64,000 bases of DNA from Heterohyrax brucei (Eukaryota; Chordata; Mammalia; Hyracoidea; Procaviidae), in assembly GCA_028571685.1 (NCBI GenBank), contig CM053162.1:7072001-7136000 (forward strand), in the 5' to 3' direction. The notes under the pieces are model-generated. The model was not told where the DNA came from. It saw only the letters and a program-made list of their open reading frames with translations, and searched no databases. A program made the translations under genes and the position numbers. Positions 54,472 through 64,000 of this stretch are shown one piece after another (the first letter of the stretch is position 1; each line of letters opens with the position of its first letter).

Positions 54472-54751
54472 GAATGCTCCTTAGAAGCAAGGATGGTGAG
54501 ACTACATCTTACATACTATAGACATGCTGTCAGGAGGGATCAGTCCCTGGAGAAGGACGTCATACTTTGTAAAGCAGAGAGTCAGCAGAAAATGGAAAGA
54601 CCCCTAACAAGATGCACTGAAACAGTGGCTGTAACAACCATCTTAAGCATAACATCAAATGTGGGCTTAACGCAGGACCGGGCATTGTTTCTTTCTCTTG
54701 TACATAGGATTGCTATGAGTTGGAACTGACTTGGTGACACCTAGCAACTAA

Positions 54752-55036
54752 GACATCCCTGATACAAAAGCAAAAAAAGAAAAAAGGAGTTCACAATTTA
54801 CATGATAGCCACAAAACCAAAGCTGGTTATACAGGACTCACCTTTCAGAAATTGTCCATGTTTGTCAGGAAAATGGAGAAATGAAATTTGTGCTTGTCAG
54901 TTGCACTGCTGTACCTCTGAACAGCTTCTACTCCCACACTTGAGTAGTTGGACTGACGTATGCCCTCAGTTACCTCAAAGATCTGCTCTGCTAATGCTCT
55001 AAAAGGCCAGATATACCTTTGGTATATCAAAGCGTG
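54752..55036. other. No gene recognised
   Basis: A-rich start (RTE tail), then unassigned sequence. Confidence 0.4.
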
Positions 55037-55546
55037 TGTTATAGATTGAATTATGTTACCCAAAAATGTGTGCCTTTGCTAGGCTATGATTTCTGGTATT
55101 ATATGGTTATCCATCATTTTGTGACCTGATGTATTTGTCTTATCTGTTGTAAATGATAACTTCTAGGATGTGAACGAGGGAAGATTAGGAGTAGCTACAT
55201 CAATGAGGCAGGACAGAATCCACAGGATTAGGTTGTATTTTGAGTTAAACTCTTTTGAGATGTAAAAGAGAAGTCAGGAAGAGGAGTGGGATCTCACACG
55301 GTAAAGAAAGCAGTGCAGGGAGCAGAATGCACTCTTTGTACTGGGGTCCCTGCACTGAGCGCCTGCTACATCAGGGCAAGACTGATGACAAGGATCTTCC
55401 CCTAAAGATGACAGAGAAAGAAGGCCTTTTCTGGGAGCAGGCACCCAGACTTCCAGCCTCCTAGATTGTGACAGAATAAATTTCTGTTTGTTAAAGCCAT
55501 TCATTTTTGGTATTTCTGTTATAGTAGCACTAAAGAATCAATACAG
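55037..55546 (+). mobile_element. Solo LTR, MaLR type
   Basis: It begins TGTTATAGATTGAATTATG and includes 'gacttccagcctcctagatt', the poly(A) signal AATAAA near 55476 and 'gttaaagccattcatttttg', ending 'aagaatcaataca'. About 510 bp, the longest plus-strand LTR here. Confidence 0.85.
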
Positions 55547-55944
55547 AGGCCAATCCAAGTAGGGCAATGAGTCCCAAGATTGAGATTTTTCTGTTTCAAT
55601 TTTTATATTTCATCTTCTTGACTAAATGTAAATTTTATCTTTCTCATTTATTTACTCAGATAATACTTGCCGGTTCCTAAAGTTATCACCGAGAGTTGAG
55701 TTAATCTCAAAACCTGATTGTGCTAATGTTTTAGTGTATTCTATTAATTTATGATTGGAACTCTCCAAACACTTTATAAGTACACTTAGGGTTACAAGGC
55801 AATGTGCCAAGGTAAATATGCAACAGAATAAAAGCGTTGCAGTTTCTAGAAGCATAAATTTTATCTGAATGATTTTGGAAGAAAGTTAAATATCATAACT
55901 AATTCAAGAAAATTTGTATGAAAACAAGACTATAATATGTTGCT
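55547..55944. other. No gene recognised
   Basis: AT-rich, unassigned sequence. Confidence 0.4.
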
Positions 55945-56633
55945 GCTGTTCAAACCCAAACCAAAGCAAACTCATTGCCTTAGAGTCAATTCCAACTCAT
56001 AGTGACTGTTTTAGTAAGCTAGTGCTGCTATAACAGAGTTACCACAAGTGGACAGCTGTTTTACAAAGAGGAATTTTATCTGTTACCGCCCAGTAAGTAA
56101 AAAGTCCAAATTAAGGGTGCCAGCTCCAGGAGAAGGCTCTCTCTGCCAGCCCTGGAGGAAGGTCCTTGCCATCAATCTTCCGCTGGACTGGAGTTTCCAA
56201 GGTACGGGGAACTGGTCTTTTCCAAATGAGACACTCAGCTCTGGCATTGCTTTTTCACGGTATCAGGTCCCCAAAGGTCTCTGCTAGCGGCTCTCCTTTA
56301 CACCACCTCAAGGCACAAAACAAATTTACACACTGAATCTTGTTCTACCACTACAACTGCCACCCATCCACCCTCATGAACATCATAGAGGCAGGAACGC
56401 CAACACGGAGGAATATCACACAATACCAGGAATTACGACCTGGCTGAACTGCCACAGATTTTTTGGGGGAACACAATCACTTTGGGGGAAAACTGTCATT
56501 CAGTCAATGACAGTGACTCTTAAGGATGGAGCAGAACTGCCCCACAGAGTTTCCAGTAAGTGTCTGGTGGATTTGAACTGCTGACCTTTTGGTTAGTAGC
56601 CATAGCACTTAACCATTATGCCACCAGGGTTTG
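55945..56633 (-). mobile_element. AfroSINE-like SINE split by an LTR
   Basis: The SINE tail complement (55950-56006: 'caaactcattgccttagagt', 'caattccaactcatagtgac') and the body/head (56513-56633: 'agtttccagtaagtgtctgg', 'ccttttggttagtagccat') are one type I element separated by the LTR at 56007-56512. Confidence 0.88.
56007..56512 (-). mobile_element. Solo LTR, MaLR type, inside a SINE, exact 5-bp duplication
   Basis: The plus strand runs from 'tgttttagtaagctagtgct' to 'cagtcaatgaca'. gtgac occurs directly on both sides (56002-56006, 56513-56517). The inside matches the LTRs of 41980-43890 ('aaagtccaaattaagggtgc', 'catcatagaggcaggaacgc'). The copy is 506 bp, with about 20 extra bases near its right end. 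Confidence 0.92.
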
Positions 56634-57099
56634 CTTGAAGTTGTTGTTAGGTGCTGTTGAGTCAGTTCCAACTGATAGGGACCCTGTGAACAAAAGAATG
56701 AAACAATGCTTGTACTTCTTCCAGAACAGATCTGTTTGTTCTTTCGGTGACTCATGGTATATTCAACATTCCTCTCCAAAACTACAGTTCAAAGGCTTCA
56801 TTTTTTCTTCTGTCTTCTTTGTTCACTGTCCAGTTTTTGCATGCATGGGATGCAATTGAAATTACCATGTTTGGGGCCAGGTACGTTTTAGTCTTCAAGG
56901 TGACATCTTTACTTTTCAATACTTGAAAGAGGTCCCAGGCGGCAGGTTTTCCCAGTGCAATGCACCTTTTGATTTCTTAACTGGTGCTTCCATGGGTGAT
57001 GACTGTGGACCCAAGTAAAATGAAATCCTTGACAATCTCAATCCATTCTCTATTTGTAACAACGTTGCTTACTGGTCCAGTTGTGAGAATTTTTGTTCT

Positions 57100-57740
57100 C
57101 TTGATGTTGAGGTGCAATCCACCTCAATACTGAAGGCTGTGGTCCTTGATCTTCATCGGTATTTCAAATCTTCTTCACTTCCAGCAAGTAAGGTGGTGTC
57201 GCCTGTATAACACAGGTTAATGAGTTGTCTTCCAATCCTGATGCCTCATTCTTCTTAGCATAATCCAGTTTCTCAGATTATTTGCTCAGCATACTGGTTG
57301 AGAAGGTATGGTAAAAGGACACAACCCTTAAGCACACCTTTCCTGACTTTAAACCATGCAGTGTCCCCTTGTTCAGTTCTCACGACTACCTCCTGATCCA
57401 CACACAGATTCCATAAGAGCACAACTTGGTGTTCTGAAATGCCCATTCTCCACACTGTTAGCCATAATTTAGTATGATTCTCACAGTCGAATACCTTTGC
57501 ATAGAAAATGAAACACAAGTAAACATCTTTACGGTATTCTCTGTTTTCAGCCAAGATCCATCTGATATCAGAGATGACATCCCTGGTTCCACGTAGTTCC
57601 ACATAGTCTTCCGAATCCAGCTTGAATTTCTGGCGGTTCCTTGTCAATATACTGTTGCAGTTGCTTTCAAATGGTCTTGAGCAAAATTTTAGTGTGATAT
57701 TAACAATGTTGTTTGGTAATTTCCTCATTCAGTTGGATCA
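57100..57740 (-). pseudogene. RTE reverse transcriptase fragment, YADD changed to YTGD
   Basis: 57273-57728 reads LDSEDYVELRGTRDVISDIR, then VYLCFIFYAKVFD and VRKGVLKGCVLLPYLLNQYA. In FIFYAK the usual Asp of FIDYAK is Phe, and the complement of 57198-57209 reads YTGD in place of YADD. Both catalytic motifs are lost. Confidence 0.9.
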
Positions 57741-57866
57741 CCTTTTTAGGAATGGGCATAAATATGATCAGTTGGCCAGCTAGCTGTGCTCTAAATTTTT
57801 TGGTATAGATCAGTGAGCACTTCCAGTGCTGCATCTGTTTGTGGAAATATCTCAGTTGATATTCCA

Positions 57867-58580
57867 TCAGTTCCTGGAGCCTTGTTTCTTTGTCAATGCC
57901 TTCAAAGCAGCTTTGATGTTTTCCTTCCGCACCATAGGTTCCTGATCATATGCTACCTCTTCAAATGGCTGAACGTCGACCAGTTCTTTCTGGTGTAATG
58001 ACTTTGTGTATTCTTTCCATCTTCTTTTGATACTCCCTGAGTCATTTAATAATTTCCCTGTCGACTCGATGGCACTTCGCTTGGCTTGGCTGTAGAATTC
58101 TTCACTATTGCAACTTGAGGCTTTAAGTTTTCCTTCAGCTCTTTCAGCTTGAGAAATGCAGAATGTGTTCGTGCCTTCTCGTTTTCCATTTCCAGCTCTT
58201 TGCACTTGCCATTATAATACTTTCCTTTGTCTTCTCGAGCTGCTCTTTGAAATCTTCTGTTTAGGTCTTTTACTTTACCATTCCTTCCTTTTGCTAAAGC
58301 TGTTCAGTGTTCAAGAGCAAGTTTCAGAGTCTCTTCTGACATCCAGTTTGGTCTTTTCTTTCTTTACTGTTTTTTTAATGACCTCTTGCTCTCTTCATGG
58401 GTGATGTCTTTTGATGTCATTCCACAGTTCATCTGGTCTTCCATCATTAGTGATCAACACATCAAATCTGTTCTTGAGATGGTCTTTAAACTTAGGAGGG
58501 ATATACTCAAGGTCATACTTTGGCTCTTGTGGGCTTGTTCTAATTTTCTTCCATTTCAGTTTCAATCTCCATATGAGCAA
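57867..58580 (-). pseudogene. RTE linker region fragments
   Basis: 57867-58205 contains LKASSCNSEEFYSQAKRSAI and KRRWKEYTKSLHQKELVDVQ, the region between endonuclease and RT. The AKRSAIES stretch comes from the inserted SINE tail. 58395-58580 has LKLKWKKIRTSPQEPKYDLE, the upstream part of the same linker. Confidence 0.85.
58062..58089 (+). mobile_element. 28-bp SINE-tail insertion in an RTE copy
   Basis: cgactcgatggcacttcgct followed by tggcttgg breaks the RTE sequence 'aatttccctg/tagaattc'. ctgt stands on both sides (58058-58061, 58090-58093). Confidence 0.65.
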
Positions 58581-58679
58581 TTGATGATCTGTGCCATAGT
58601 CAGCACCTGGTCTTGTTCCGACTGCTGATATGGAGCTTTACCAACATCTTTTTGGACAGATGTAGTCAATTTTGTTCCC

Positions 58680-59138
58680 ATGTATTCCATTTTGTGAGGT
58701 CAATGTGTACAGTTGCTGTTTGTGTCAATTAAAAAAAGTATTTGCAACGAAGAAGTTATTAGTCTTGCTAAGTCCTATCATGTGGTCTCTGGCATTATTT
58801 GTATCACCAAGGCCATACTTTCCAACAACCGATCCTTCTTCTTTGTTTACAACTTTTACATTCCAGTCAGCAGTAATTATCAATGCCTCCTGATTGCATA
58901 TTCAATCACTTTCAGACTGCAGAAGCTGGTAGAAATCTTCAGTCTCTTTATCTTTGGCCTTAGTGGTTGATGTGTAAATTTGAATAATAGTTGTATTAAC
59001 TGGCCTTTGTTGTAAATGTATGGATATTACGCTATCACTGACAGCATTGTACTTCGGGACGGATCTTGAAATATTCTTTTTGGTGATGAATGCAAAACTG
59101 TTCCTCTTCAAGTTTTCATTCCCAGCATAGTAGACCAT
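58680..59138 (-). pseudogene. RTE endonuclease fragment
   Basis: 58902-59138 reads MVYYAGNENLKRNSFAFITK and KETEDFYQLLQSESD, the endonuclease N-terminal half as in the plus-strand copy. The GDWN region lies around 58860-58890 in another frame. Confidence 0.85.
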
Positions 59139-59202
59139 ACGATCGTCGGATTCAAAATGGCCAACTCAGTTCTGACTCACTGCAACACTATTGTGTATAA
59201 TG

Positions 59203-59257
59203 GTGTAGTATATGATCAGGAACATACGGTACTGAAGGAAGAACATCAAATCACCTT
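59203..59257 (+). mobile_element. RTE linker scrap in inverted orientation
   Basis: 'gtagtatatgatcaggaaca' and 'ggtactgaaggaagaacat' match the plus-strand RTE linker ('tctgatcaggaattgatg', 53236-53270), while the copies on both sides are on the minus strand. Confidence 0.7.
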
Positions 59258-59296
59258 GCTGAGAGTCGGCAAGAGAGAGCATTCTGGCTCTACTTT

Positions 59297-60634
59297 TCCA
59301 AGACAAATTTGTCCATTCTTCTAGCAGACCATGGAATATTTAATATTCCTCGTCAACATTATAGTTCAGCTTCATCGGTTCTCATGCGGTCTTCCTTACT
59401 CACTGTCCAGCTTTTACATGCACAGGAGGCAACTGAAAACACCAAGGCCAGGGTCGGGCGCTCTTCAGTGTTCAAGACGACGTCTCTAAACACTTTAAAA
59501 GAGTTCTTTTGCAACGGATTTGCCCAATAAAATGCTTCTTTTCATTTCTCGACTGCTGCTTCCGTTGGTGTTGATTGTGGATCTGAGTAAAGAAATCCTT
59601 GATAATTTCAATCTTTCCTCATTTATTATGGTGTTGCTTCTCGGTCCAATTATGAAGATTTTTATTTTCTTTATGTTGAGGTATAATTCATATTGAAGAC
59701 TGTGGTATTTGAACTTTATCAGTTAGTGCTTCAAGTCTTCTTTCACTTTCAGCAAGTAAGGTTGTGTTATGTGCACAACACAGCTTGTTGACGAGTCTCT
59801 CCAACCTTGAGGCTCACATTTTCTTCATGTAGCCCAGCTTCTCAGAATATTTGCTCAGCGTATTGATTGAATAACTACAAGGAAAAGATACTGCCCTGAC
59901 ACTCACCTTCCCTGATTTTACATGATACAGCATCTCCTTGTTCTGTTCCAACGACTGCCTCTTGGTCTAAGTTCAGGTTTCTCATGAATATAATTAACGT
60001 GCTTGGAATTCCCAGTGTTAGCCAATTTACTATAATCTACAAGGTCAAATGCCTTTGTATGGTCAATAAAACACAGGTAAATGTCTTCCAGGTATGCTCT
60101 GCTTTTAGTCAAGATCCATTTCACATCAGTAATGATATTACTTGTTTCATGTTCTTTTCTAAATCCAGCTTGAATTTCTGGCAGTTCCCTGTGAGTTTAC
60201 TGCTACCGCCACTTTTGAATGATCTTTAGCAAAATTTTACTTCATGTGATATTAATGATATTATTGAACGATTTCCACATTCCGTTAAATGATCTGTCTT
60301 TGGAATGAGCCCAAATATGGATTTCTTTCATTCAGTTGGCCAGGTAGGCTGTCCTCCAAATTTCTTGGCATACATGAGTGAGTACTTTCAGCACTGCATC
60401 CATTTGTTGAAACATCTCATCTGGTATTTTGTCAGTTCCCAGAGACTTTTTTTCAGCAATGCCTTCTGTGCAGCTTAGACTTCTGCCTTCAACACCATTG
60501 TTTTTTGATCATATGTTACCTCCCTAAATGAGTGAAAATCAACCAATTATTTGTGGTAGAGATTCTCCGTGTTCCTTCCATCATCTTTTCATGTTCCCTG
60601 CATTGTTTAGTATTTTCCCTATAGAATCTCCAGA
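59297..60634 (-). mobile_element. RTE/BovB-type LINE, C-terminal region to linker
   Basis: The minus strand covers the C-terminal region (59297-59480), RT (59700-60330) and part of the linker (60330-60634). The 3' terminal 300 bases and the endonuclease half are absent. 59918-60124 reads MKWILTKSRAYLEDIYLCFI then DHTKAFDLVDY. The YADD position (complement of 59766-59777) reads CAHN, so it is catalytically dead. Confidence 0.88.
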
Positions 60635-62955
60635 GTATAAAAATCAGAAAGAGACTTAGCTGAACGTCTCTGGATCAAGAACTATCACGAGGTTGCAGCC
60701 AAGTTGTTGGCGAGGAATATGAACTTATCTGAATTATTGACTAAGGATGTTGGGGAGTGCTTCCAAGCCCATATATAGGGCTTTTCAGGCCTCGGTTCTG
60801 TACTACATGGGTTTCACATGGCGACTGGCTTGCACCATGGTAAGCAATCCATGAGTCAGAGATAGAGATAGCTAAGGTAGTGATACCTTGTCACTTCTAC
60901 TATATTACATTCATTAGAAGCAAGGTGGAAGTTTAGCCCACTCGCAAAAGGGAAAGGGGGTATGAACATCAGTATGTGGGATCACTGAGGTCACTTTAGA
61001 GGCTGCCTACAACATAACCGCACACTGATGGTCCTTATGTATCTATCTCCATCCCTAAACATCTCAGTGGAGTTCAGATTCCTATACTCATTGCTTTACA
61101 GGATAGCCCTCAATGGGTGATTCCTCTATTTTAATATATTCCAAAGAAGACTCTTCATATTTTCCTCTAGAAATATGTCCTAATCTCAAAATATGGTACA
61201 ACCATAAGCCCAAGCATCATAGCTAGAAATCTAAAAGACAAATTTTATTTTTGCTTCTCCTTTACTCTTTCACATTATGATCAGTCTTATTTCCCAAATC
61301 TATTTGCTAAATATGTTCAACATACTTCCTTTCTTTCCAACTTTTTTTGCCACTTGCAAAGTTGAATTTCTCATTGTGCCCCACCTAGACCACTGAAGCC
61401 AGTCTATCCTGTGACTACGACAGCCTAAAGATCCTGTTTAGCACACTGCATGTACTACGTATTAGATGGTCCCAGTTTACAAGGACAGAGATAGACATAG
61501 ACAAGGTTTCGCCATCTGCCAAAAGCTGTAATGGAGCTATTATGACAGTTCTATTGCCACAGCTCTTGCTACAGCTTATGACGACAAGGATGATGAATAT
61601 AGGTGCATTACACAATCACTGTATGAAAACGTGAATAATAAAATGTGAGGCTTAGTCTCACCTGTAGGTGCAAAAGAGTGATAGCTATCTACAGTCTTTG
61701 AGCCCTTGTCAGAAACGCCAAAAGCATGGGGTCTGATAACATATGTTATCATCTCTGTGTCTGCACCTGGATGCTCAGTTAGGGCTGCATCCTCAAAATA
61801 AACTGTTTTTGAATGCGGAAAAAAAAATCACAGGTATAATCGGGCCTTCTGAATATCCTGGGATATCATTCCAATTGAATATGACTCTAAACTTTTCCTC
61901 AGTGATCTAGGAAGTGGCGCATCTCCTCAAACATCTAATCAATGGTTCAATCATTTGTAGATATACCTATATGCAGGCTTTTTATCTACATTTTTTCTAG
62001 GTGCTTAATGTTTTCCTTGTCCCCTGATAAGACATCAGCATTTCTTCAAGGATGAATCAACTAAGTCATCACCATCTGTCCCAGCAAAGCAGAAAAACAA
62101 TGAAACAGACACCATTACCTGGCAGCAGCAGCAGCAGCCACCCCTATTACTGCCTGTGATTTCAGTGGACTTTCAAATGCAGTAAGACATTTGGAGCCTT
62201 AGGAAAAATTTAGCTTGGCTGGGCAAGATCATAGATGGTTACTAGCATGAAAATTCATTCATATGAGTTTGGAATATAATATCTGATATAAGATACATCA
62301 TAGCTGCCATGCTCCAACCTCAGATAAGGACACAGTATAACAGATGGAGGAACAAAGCACTTATCTTGTTAGTTGATGGATTTATCTTTTTACCCCTTCC
62401 CTACATATTCCATAGTGTCTAGTGAGCAGTGTTTTTACCGTACAGCATATGGAGAATGAATTGATTTCTTTTCTTTCTCCTTAATTCAGTAAGAACCAGA
62501 GTGGGGGATAAACAGCTTGTTGTGTTAGAAAAATTTCCAAACAGTCAGGAAAATGTCAAACTGCCTTTTTTCTTTTTGTAGTTAGAATTTTATTTCTGAG
62601 GAATTGTCCTCCCTCAGCAGGAATAGAAATGAGACTGTTTCACATGTTTAGGATAATGGCAGACTCATGGTCTCTCCAGGCTTTGTCTGGGGGCAATTCA
62701 GTTCATCGTATGTGCATAGTCAAACAAAGTTAACTTGATATGGAGAAGGAAGAGAGATAATTCCCTGCAACTGAAAAAACTTCTGTTGTGACTAATGAGA
62801 GTGGCCTGAAGAACAGTGTCAACTTGTACTTCTACCCAAAGCCCCTCTAAAATCATAGTAAAAATGAAAATCTATATAGATAAGTTAAACAAGAGAGATG
62901 ACATCAGTAGATGGAGCATGTCAGCAAAATTGCTTAAGATGGACTCATCAAAGAT
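60635..62955. other. Mostly unassigned; possible old repeat at 60650-61020
   Basis: 60650-61020 ('gaggttgcagccaagttgtt', 'cattagaagcaaggtggaag', 'ggtcactttagaggctgcct') resembles an old placental interspersed repeat that I cannot name. 61734-61751 is an 18-base perfect palindrome (tgataacatatgttatca). 62123-62139 is a short (CAG)n. No exon recognised. Confidence 0.35.
62123..62139 (+). repeat. (CAG)n, about 5.7 units
   Basis: A short trinucleotide run in noncoding sequence. Confidence 0.95.
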
Positions 62956-63570
62956 TTTCAAATGACCAACAAGCACATGAGAAGATGCTCAATGATAATA
63001 ATCATTAGGAAGATGAAAATTTAAAACACAATGAACTACCACCTCACCCCCATTAGAATGGTAATTTTTTTTTTTTTTAAATGGAAAACAACAGGTATTG
63101 AGGTTTTAGAGGAACTTGGCACCCTCACCTGTTGCTGGTGATAATCTAAAATAATATAGCTACCATGGAAAACAGTTTGGCAGCTCCTCAGCACAAACAG
63201 GTACTTCTGCACCAATATTCATTGCAGCACTTTTCACAGCCCAAAAGTGCAGACAACTGAAATGCCCATCAGCAGAAGAAAGGATAAAGACAATATATCA
63301 GGTATAAAAAATGGAATACTAGTCAGCCATAAAGAGCAATGAGTCCTGGTGTTACCAGGAAAGAGAGGGAGGGGGAAAGAAGGAGTTTTTGTTTAGAAGA
63401 TAGTGTGTTTTTATTAACTGTGGTGAAATGATTTGGAAAACAATAGCAAGAATGGTTGCACAGTCTGATGAAAGTAATCCATACCTCTGAATTGTGCCTG
63501 TAGAAATGTTGAGATGGTGTATGTTTGGCTATGCATATTTGTACCAGAGTTTAAAAAATTACATAGTATA
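62956..63570 (+). mobile_element. L1 LINE ORF2 end and 3'UTR fragment
   Basis: 'caagcacatgagaagatgct', 'gaactaccacctcaccccca', 'atggaaaacagtttggcagc', 'atattcattgcagcactttt' and 'gaatactagtcagccataaa' follow L1 end order. 'gaatggttgcacagtctgat' belongs to the 3'UTR. A small internal deletion is likely around 63195. Confidence 0.82.
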
Positions 63571-63844
63571 AAATCACATGAATTCTTGAAAATTGATTCA
63601 GCAGAGTGGGAAAAGCTAAGATCTAAAGATCTGAGTAGAGGAAGCAAGACGACTCAGGCTGAAACTGCCCCAGAAGTTTAAGACACCGTGGTCTTATTGG
63701 CTGTGGTAAGGACTAGAGGGGAAAAAAAAAAGACCAAGAAGATTGTGAAAAGTCTGTGTCAGGAAAGCTCCATTCCCTAAGTGTGCCCTCATGTTGGGAA
63801 ACCAGAGCACTACCTGGGAAGACAGAAAACTTATTCTCCAAAAC
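63571..63844. other. No gene recognised
   Basis: Unassigned sequence with an A-run at 63720-63732. Confidence 0.4.
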
Positions 63845-64000
63845 AGTGACTTTCAAAAATGAGATCCCCTAACAAGTTGCATCAGTATCACTTGAGGATT
63901 AATTAGAAATGCAGATTCACAGGTCTATTCCGGACCTACTGAAACAGACGCTGTGGAGGTGGGGCCCAGAAACCTGGGCTTTTAACAAGCCTTTCAGGTG
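63845..64000 (-). mobile_element. MER5A-type hAT element, cut by the window edge
   Basis: It starts with 'cagtgactttcaaaaatgag' and runs 'gttgcatcagtatcacttga', 'aaatgcagattcacaggtct' and 'gtggggcccagaaacctggg', following MER5A. The far terminal repeat is beyond the window. Confidence 0.7.

Larger units (their letters stand above)
51636..54751 (+). mobile_element. RTE/BovB-type LINE, nearly full length (about 3.1 kb)
   Basis: From 51636 the 5' leader matches the other copies. The endonuclease region spans about 52010-52640, the linker 52640-53450, reverse transcriptase 53480-54020 and the C-terminal region 54030-54480. The 3' end is at 54751 ('gagttggaactgacttggtg'). This is the reference copy for comparisons in this window. 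Length is close to the usual 3.2 kb of RTE/BovB. Stops and frameshifts throughout make it inactive. Confidence 0.92.
56639..59195 (-). mobile_element. RTE/BovB-type LINE, 3' end to endonuclease region
   Basis: On the minus strand the 3' end lies at 56639 ('ttgttgttaggtgctgttga' in complement) and the copy extends to the N-terminal endonuclease region near 59195, lacking the leader. Compared with 51636-54751 it covers all domains with small indels. A 28-base SINE-tail scrap lies at 58062-58089. The two copies face each other across about 1.9 kb. Confidence 0.9.

Noticed and set aside
59203-59257. Twin-priming (5' inversion) of an RTE
   Set aside because: The inverted piece derives from the linker, whereas the adjacent minus-strand copy already extends further 5' than that, so the order does not fit twin priming.

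Overview
The window is repeat-dense mammalian DNA. I find no convincing exon of a host protein gene. The most diagnostic sequences are tRNA-headed SINEs ending in a tail like 'ctatgagtcggaatcgactc', together with an RTE/BovB-type LINE whose 3' end carries the same tail. This pairing is characteristic of Afrotheria (AfroSINE with an RTE1-like partner), and the SINE forms here look paenungulate, most likely elephant. Manatee or hyrax cannot be excluded from sequence alone. The DNA is probably intergenic or intronic.

Layout: 0-1 kb is an RTE fragment carrying a mariner relic. 1-5.7 kb is a decayed L1 (5'UTR, ORF1 start, ORF2, 3'UTR) hit by a MaLR-type LTR. 5.7-6.2 kb is an RTE 3' end. 6.2-15 kb is mostly unrecognised, with an RTE inserted in an old L1 at 10.3-12.2 kb. 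15-30 kb holds SINEs, MIRs, L1 3' ends, a microsatellite and palindrome cluster at 20.5-21 kb, and a tRNA-Gly-headed SINE at 20.0-20.3 kb. 30-40 kb holds L2, MER5A, a MaLR LTR and a miniature RTE derivative (37.8-38.2 kb). 40-44 kb holds L1 3' ends and a two-LTR MaLR element (42.0-43.9 kb). 44-51 kb holds the quietest unique sequence, a long inverted repeat (48.4-48.9 kb) and a SINE cluster (48.9-50.3 kb). 51-61 kb holds a nearly full-length RTE (+) facing two RTE copies (-), with two more LTRs. 61-64 kb is mostly unrecognised, ending in an L1 3' end and a MER5A cut by the window edge.

How the parts relate: the RTE is the presumed supplier of retrotransposition machinery for the SINEs, because they share its 3' tail. 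Some SINEs also share a block with the RTE 5' region, and one element joins RTE 5' and 3' ends directly. All copies are broken: the catalytic YADD of the RTE survives in one fragment only. Insertions inside insertions give a relative order: L2/MIR/MER5 and old L1 first, then RTE and SINEs, with some MaLR LTRs landing in SINE or L1 copies. Coordinates of repeat edges are read by eye and may be off by 5-30 bases unless target-site duplications are stated. Family names rest on recalled consensus sequences, not on a search.
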